64,000 bases of DNA from Lentisphaerota bacterium (lineage in GTDB: Bacteria; Verrucomicrobiota; Kiritimatiellia; CAIQIC01; Lenti-01), in contig JAAZBB010000063.1 in the NCBI GenBank assembly GCA_012514035.1, positions 1 to 64,000 on the forward strand, given 5' to 3'. The translations under genes and the position numbers were made by a program. The notes under the pieces are model-generated. The model searched no databases and had not been told where the DNA came from. It worked only from the letters and a program-made list of their open reading frames with translations. This document shows positions 62,101 through 64,000 of this stretch, piece by piece (within the stretch, counting starts at the first letter, position 1; each line of letters opens with the position of its first letter).

Positions 62101-64000
62101 GTCAGCACATCCCCCGCCACACTGCCGATGCACGTGGCCGAACCCGAGACGTCGGCCGTGTGCCGCCAAATGCCAAACCCCGTCTCGCCCGTCACGTTGC
62201 CCCACGTCACCGTTACTTTGTCCGACAAATTCTCGGTTGCCGTCACGCTGGCGGGCGCCGTCAGTTTGCGGTAGCCGGAATCGGCCGTGCTCCAGTCGCT
62301 GGTACTGCTGCTGGTGCTATTCGAAGCCACCACCCAGTAGTAGTAGAGTTGGCCCGGCGTTGCCCCGGTGTCCGCGTAGCCGCTGGACTGCGGACCTAGG
62401 GCGGTCGCTCCCGCTGGCGTCGCGTCCTCGTCCCGATACACATGGTAGGAACTCGCTCCGGTCACCGCATCCCATGTCACTGTGACGTTGGCGGTAGCCC
62501 CCCCATCCGTCGCCGCCACGTTCGCCGGCGCCGCCAGCCGCCGGTAGCCGGAATCTGAAACGCTTGCGGCACTGGCACCCGTTACATTGGTGGCCGTCAC
62601 AAAGTAGTAGTAGAGCTGACCCGGATTCGCGCCCGTGTCGTTATAGGTGACGGTGCCCGCCGCGTTCGTGCGGATCGCGGTCGCCGAACCAAACACGTTG
62701 GCCGTGTTTCGCCAGATCACGTAGCCCGTTTCACACGACACGTCGGACCAGGAGAGTCCCACTTGCGCCGACGAGGAACCGTCCGAAGCGCTCAGGCCAT
62801 CGGGCTGCGCCGGCACCGACGGGGTATGGGTCACGACGATGGTGTTGCCGGCCACCGTCAGGCCGAACACCCCGCTGCTGGACCACTTGGTTCCCAGCGA
62901 CATGTTCGCCAGGTTCACCGAACTGCCGCTCATGATCGTCCAGCTGTAGGAACTGCACTCGTTGAATCCGCCCGGCGCCGTGGCCGGCAGGTTGATCGTC
63001 AGTGTCGAGGCCGCCGCCACCGCGCCGCCGGCTGCGATTTTGTCGCAATCCGTACTGCCGGTGCCCGTGATGTCGCAGGTGTAGGTGCCGCCGCCCAGCG
63101 CCGCCGTGCCGGTCAACGTCAGCGTCCCCGCCGCGCCGGCGGAATTGCCCGGGCTGACTGTGCCGGCGAGGGAGGCGATCGCCCCCGCCGATCCCGCCCC
63201 CGCCAGCGTCGTCCCGCTCGAGACCGTCACCGCCGAACTGCCCAGCGACCCGCTGACCAGCAGCGTCCCCGCGCTGATCGTCGTCGCGCCGCTGTAAGAA
63301 CTGCTGGTGCCCGACAAGGTCAAGGTACCCGCCCCCTGTTTCGTCAACGTGCCCGAGCCACTGAGCGCCCCGCTGTAGGTCGGCGAATCGGACCGGTACC
63401 AAACCAAGGCCGAGTTGTTCACGATGTTGCCGGACACCGAACCCGCCAAGCCATCATTCCCGATTTGCAGCGTGCCGGCTGAAATCGTCGTCCCGCTGGC
63501 ATAATCGTTCTCCCCGGCCAGGATCATCGTGCCCGAACCCGCCTTGGTCAGCCCGCCACTCGAGATTTTTCCGGACATCGTGACCTGGTTGTTGTTGGTC
63601 ACGATGCGCGTGCCGCTGCCCAGGCTGACAGAATTGGTGATCACCAGCCCCCCCGTGCTGTTGACCGCAAGCCCCACATTGCCGTTGATGGTCAGGGCCT
63701 TGGTCAGCGTGCGCTCGCTGGTCCCGTCGGAACTGTACTTGGTGCCGTCCGCCATCGTCAGGGTGCCACTTCCCGTCATGGTGCCGGTGTACTGCCGGAT
63801 TTCTCCCTGGTTCAACGAAATGTTCCCACTATGAGTTCCTGGATAGAGCCGGAAAACACCGGCGCCGTTTTTCGCGAAGGTCCCGGACCCGGTCATGGCG
63901 CCACCCGAGGCCATGCCGGCCTCGACCGTATTGGTGAAGTTCAGGGTGCCGCTGGAGATGTCGATGCCACCGCCGAAATACAGCGTGCTGTCCGTCACTG
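50118..64000 (-). CDS. Giant secreted adhesin-like multidomain protein (partial, N-terminus outside window)
   Basis: At least 4,626 residues; the start lies beyond base 64000. Residue numbers here count from the window edge. Residues 1-~390 are autotransporter-associated beta-strand repeats ([33 protein letters not shown]). Residues ~395-2300 are tandem FnIII-type modules, among them about six sharing FGSG-GNYVVY-VTGL-EFNG features, and two jelly-roll-like domains ([19 protein letters not shown]). A CBM9-like domain follows at ~2303-2566 ([14 protein letters not shown]), another FnIII at ~2575-2670, then a long beta-rich Asn/Thr-rich region. The end [12 protein letters not shown] is no known sorting signal. 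It is probably exported and surface-bound; adhesion or glycan binding is inferred. Long opposite-strand ORFs over it are shadows. Confidence 0.88.
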   Translation of the reverse strand, partial: VTDSTLYFGGGIDISSGTLNFTNTVEAGMASGGAMTGSGTFAKNGAGVFRLYPGTHSGNISLNQGEIRQYTGTMTGSGTLTMADGTKYSSDGTSERTLTKALTINGNVGLAVNSTGGLVITNSVSLGSGTRIVTNNNQVTMSGKISSGGLTKAGSGTMILAGENDYASGTTISAGTLQIGNDGLAGSVSGNIVNNSALVWYRSDSPTYSGALSGSGTLTKQGAGTLTLSGTSSSYSGATTISAGTLLVSGSLGSSAVTVSSGTTLAGAGSAGAIASLAGTVSPGNSAGAAGTLTLTGTAALGGGTYTCDITGTGSTDCDKIAAGGAVAAASTLTINLPATAPGGFNECSSYSWTIMSGSSVNLANMSLGTKWSSSGVFGLTVAGNTIVVTHTPSVPAQPDGLSASDGSSSAQVGLSWSDVSCETGYVIWRNTANVFGSATAIRTNAAGTVTYNDTGANPGQLYYYFVTATNVTGASAASVSDSGYRRLAAPANVAATDGGATANVTVTWDAVTGASSYHVYRDEDATPAGATALGPQSSGYADTGATPGQLYYYWVVASNSTSSSTSDWSTADSGYRKLTAPASVTATENLSDKVTVTWGNVTGETGFGIWRHTADVSGSATCIGSVAGDVLTYDDTTATAGVGYYYWVRATNSTSASMSDFGLSDAGMKTLTEPTTPASVITFSSLANTSMTVGWTRGNGDYVLVVVKQGSAPADPGDSTVYNANAAFGSGDPTAAGSYVVYKGMGTSVPVTGLTAGTEYYFAVYEFNGADTPNYRTNDEPVASRYTLMAEPTTQANSIYVTGTNEVTLTGINWTDGNGSGRLVVVKAGAAVDSFPVDGAGYTANATFGSGTQIGTGNYVVHAGSGPLATLSGLSRDTAYHIRVFEFNGSGATANYLASSAPANPISLKTMAVTPDGNPTGLTVSAIGSNALTVSWTKGTTGTNTLIVIRAGGNPVDPTDLNSYTASATFGSGSDLGSGSYVVYNGTGSSVMVTNLGPGTSYTIEASSFNGSDGSENYRGTPASTSAFTLMPEPTQAASIGFSTLGSTNYTVSFAAGSGLSRLVVAKAGSAVNWLPTDATAYSGENNNFGAATDLGDGNKLVHVGTSPFTLSGLSAQTEYHVRVYEYQGTNLTLNYNTNPASGNPASRYTLSTEPSAHAVAFTATALSDTQIKLDWGAATGASGFVIVRRSGALPTGRPADGTGYSQGNAIGDGTAVFVITAAGAGSVTDSYSTAASTAYYYEIFPYADNGIPANATYNYRTDSPVPWATATTGPAEPGTSLTLTSFVPASSGSATLTWTGSGADGTIILAKSGSAVNSDPVDWSGYAASTTFGSGTQIGTGNYVVYLAAGSSGNVTVTGLSAGTTYHAAIYPYNGSGSFLNYRTASPATGSVVILPDPSAGTATADGKTLIDLAWTENGYDVMIVYKAGSASAAPTQGSVYSVGSACGGGTVIFKGNGSALEHVVASGTAHHYAFYSYSGNYYSAGLTDSEPTTSFATGEVVDTFSYTNSTTLAGLSGETGWGGAWSVGTGSFSIASGSFADQADYPAMTGNKIKTTVADSGSSTAFRALGQVYKSGRIYFSYVMNYLYEGAGKYEGLSLFYDSTEKLFVGEIAGADQQLGIDTTGSSYTLSKGSGNDYIIVGYYDWAAGQAKAKAYKIGSQSVPTDEPSSWDVTVSKASNTVGWVNSIRLAAGATSGGTPGDCTFDEVRIATNWVDLIGVVPTKPSDPSGQTATPDGSEMVRLAWTKNGTGSDVMILHKTSAISTDPTDGTGYSVGNTIDGATVIYKGSATAVEHVVVPGTTNYYQFHSYSGANYYSDGVGASATNHAYADYEQVNPFSYTNGTTLGAATAGGQGFGANAWSMDTGTWNVQTNFSTAVADSVPKFLNLSNYPAMAGNLVYCSDPGNGGNAKAQRALSSAINSGQFFIAFQMAYQYRGANKWAGVSLLNSSGSEKAFLGKGAGGNWSTFAIGDGTTPYWSGFDMGEFYSGTGSTGNVYLVVGKYDFDTDVFQANAYRILDTAEFPSTEPSSWLVSQTMAGIDNIARIQLNAGSTDGGNTIGKVFYDEIRFATNWSQLLTVTCPTWAGSNMVNGAAWTAATNVWLGDTENFQFQSYPISLGHSAAIEFDWAQNGAFSASYAMTWWQNANNNSSWTNQVQMTTAGAMTSRYVTVGSGCADVRTNNPVVMVQNLNPPTAVTAAKDSSNTNSQINLEWTRGVSGWAKDVLVVRQTAETGWSTPENGTTYNPGDLLGGSGTVVYRGNLEAFADTGLAPSTTYYYRFFSENWSYYSVTYAAASATTDAGGQTIILDGSPADWVGSPSAAINNSASSVQEFIWTDKQGEVRPEQADHPNGDLREFRVFADDTWVYFLVRMSDITDITKPYIAIGVDTRTNTGSTGQTFLGDNAGNNMIGGQYCEGDNEHFPEYQVNVHYVSAAGAPQVELFSTDRGDWHAPPTGAPNSQTNAVISAVHDTIELKVPRADLGLAGTLVGRFTVATFLNTGAWNNDGDGTLQINSDGSIDAIDAISIPPWTVTDNALQRTAWEEDISDGDIDFWFDVKFGPAGLSDNVKPSRPVLTTPTNAATTLANPTLEWQASSDSDGKITGYLLEVSTNDQFNGVSGAENGTIELRVNLDANTTNYTLSTSAEYYWWRVRARDTAGELSAATTRWFRVVGKLDADGPQPTLVYIGTNVVGYLAGDYDQRIARYGYIQDVLDSEIRDTNNIFGFVIRWDDASGVYATNQMKDADSPPNGPGGFAYNIISTDGRVSPNWDLIEIDTVTGTTNDLWGVDKPFHASNTLAAGNSDVIMTNYVRAAFNVTNYDPTIEYYLTLSAEDAYSSGGSWSEYGSWNSFVSSSSAEPYYSGWCQDGPNTVRNITTNFLIQIRVTDDDIRAPVATTNLGLENSGTNVSLVVSNAAGRLNYVVGEGQDVLYEVSDGDLTGRALWFNFNAYDEYYKGVAAGNSETYVTEGRTLTNTSFVVAGWKTNWAGFNAAASQTNDTTDAHTLLTWSFSPLADADITALWGAADPAGPVGHTNFIQLNLFDVDNDRDDDQASALTTFGRLRVFDDDSTNPVLTNLTVTGTGLAREYVLTNLVEWTFPSGAADLSPAAVAANMTAGNIVNGPPGTTLQGTSNLFMNAQFYKTATNRYLTFTLTPAAGRSFKAESISFETRVSSANGPDLVELYGTMPGGSETLWATNTIDLYDPENLMGTNWNNYLVISSGVSVAMTAAATDTVLFKLLARVADTNHLVSEQNANWYIDNLTVSGYILGPEGGTQVTDQDLARGTVTFALSAHDSHSGLYAVTNTGRAPRVDFWNVSSGSVPVTNAFLTNGLAVNGGATTATIISNTAPAADKKQIVLGSGGGALVYQARYWVDDYDVDREGDSRTATNVTTATLYDEDTARPVRGYLYGGPLGIFVNGVITKAVSSGNNREYRINDEQLQAAAATSITARVNLYDFSGWTVPALSFSNALADLISTNGWLTGKDLAANTTNRPDAALEWTFSLGQAAALFNDYEGVINEFRIVSVWDKDDDRQDGTGINIDNLELSNVRIGYVTFIDNDVGQPNIQSSWSPARSNWAIPRIYLGLPGAATRSNLLINGDTVLADTNSPAQLASLTNRVYDSQLAKVTAAAPLSVVLPLYDTGGGGQGRTIKGVQRGTALTQESVNGGYDITNSSLTIGAVAANNTANYRSDLSSGLESTRIAAQFPTSTWAFSSFSYAEVGDWLPYPAVWEDHLMTASLYDADDNRGGDQRARLDVALGTLQVFDNDTVKPSQPTNVTVNGAEFTGPLDRYTAAWTNTPEFRVSFQPAADGVKAADDLEVTGVGEHRTATSTSGIGPDLGIPLAVPAEGALANYGFELGATDWTLSGAVVTAEQSFEGTNSLKMTGATVVQTVSLCNDYHWVPRVTVLGAQYRGAGTGTLTVTGLDANGDPVSGATFHVEIAGAAGGWSNGLSAATALDSAVDQIEVELSSAAGTYWDDIRIQIELLEDGSPINEVTAVFTATEQGLTTNYLFAVDRDNNRPGDRLASSVPDDAYIPAFGIAYDITPPTEVPDVTASTEGVDDPTTQFDLEWDSGDVGPDDRNDPNHPNPLAGQDLFSPWKSYKIYYGAFDINKVPLDDYLKSPADKFIFTNFIATGAYQSWTSVTATNAITDPSASGADYLDLTNSYQGGIRLYDLDYDQDYAVIVVGLDRAGNEGPAGVTSWATNNTIRFAVTQGVLKARSMIESAFPTNNNLRTGDKSGAALYWIAAGQTNAYGQYTSVTKEYDLIYKDAASFQDNTNWTWSKVGTIQTNWFTDAPGQDVGLSGDRGQMRFYRASYKDRWQRTNVLSGLPQRPLASEDVYALHNLIISEGFNYVGLHGQPFTNTFSGVFGTDTNIWPAGESAAAGSTKIEFYASGIKAVATDSYFFGLDGNWYNVTNPYTPVTHVEQSPDFFQRGFSITLPTNLVGRGYATTTASDESQPGVSIPAMVWHSILKVPTNGPAEDGSFTNIIYTGMISGRTNQPVYNLVALNLPVSTHPSNLNLIASGFVKTPAGSAPSYGDQIYTVDTSTKGVRGSTKIFCDSTGTWRFVGSQLPVNGPFFKPNDILIIISVNGGLGNHWIWTYHPTNFYQPPTRWMGQ

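Noticed and set aside
54099-62399. Long plus-strand ORFs (635 and 835 residues) over the giant gene
   Set aside because: Both are opposite a continuous minus-strand frame with recognisable FnIII and CBM domains and have no recognisable domain themselves.

Overview
The window is a GC-rich bacterial chromosome segment with no plasmid, phage or CRISPR signature. The gene mix suggests a Verrucomicrobiota / Kiritimatiellota-type (PVC group) Gram-negative: very large secreted proteins made of autotransporter-associated beta-strand, fibronectin-III, MBG/YDG and carbohydrate-binding modules; lipoproteins with classical lipoboxes; and intergenic palindromic and dispersed repeats. The phylum is an inference, because no rRNA gene is present.

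Layout. 1-1152 has no convincing gene and holds a 129-bp tandem duplication carrying a tRNA-like 3' end and a terminator hairpin. 1153-5442 (-) is a secreted MBG/YDG-repeat surface protein with five exact 255-bp internal repeats. 6210-7696 holds a YpfJ-type zinc metallopeptidase and an acyl-CoA thioesterase. 7772-8180 holds a dispersed element with terminal inverted repeats, followed by a tRNA-Cys gene with a good promoter and terminator. 8196-10892 is a calcium-type P-ATPase. 11054-14840 (-) is a histidine kinase / response regulator / TPR plus E-set protein operon. It is divergent from a secreted calcineurin-like phosphoesterase (14955-18356), and the shared control region carries mirrored GTTACC direct repeats.

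18367-22261 (-) is a thiamine salvage operon cytX-thiM-thiE-thiD under a TPP riboswitch. Upstream lie a 32-bp perfect palindrome, a glutathione peroxidase with unusual active-site residues and a second copy of the dispersed element. 23246-26523 holds a glycerol-3-phosphate dehydrogenase and an overlapping GT-C-like membrane protein.

26660-41680 is a cell-surface glycan region. It contains a GT4 glycosyltransferase; an operon of pyruvyl transferase, YbhN-type membrane protein, hexapeptide acyltransferase and FrhB-type Fe-S protein; a sugar epimerase/reductase; a membrane SGNH hydrolase; two large multi-spanning membrane proteins; and a methyltransferase. Two paralogous lipoproteins (FLWKPVGEN family) sit at either side of the block.

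41775-50032 holds an orphan peptide-type solute-binding protein, a membrane protein of unknown function, and a run of small membrane protein, CDF metal transporter, small membrane protein and ComEC, then an M50-like membrane protease. ComEC has lost the metal-ligand histidines of its C-terminal beta-lactamase-like domain. The last 13.9 kb (50118 to the window edge, -) is the C-terminal part of a giant secreted adhesin-like protein of at least 4,626 residues.

The most notable leads are the control region between the two-component operon and the phosphoesterase, the TIR-bounded dispersed repeat, the paired lipoproteins around the glycan cluster, the degenerate ComEC, and several strong palindromes between genes.
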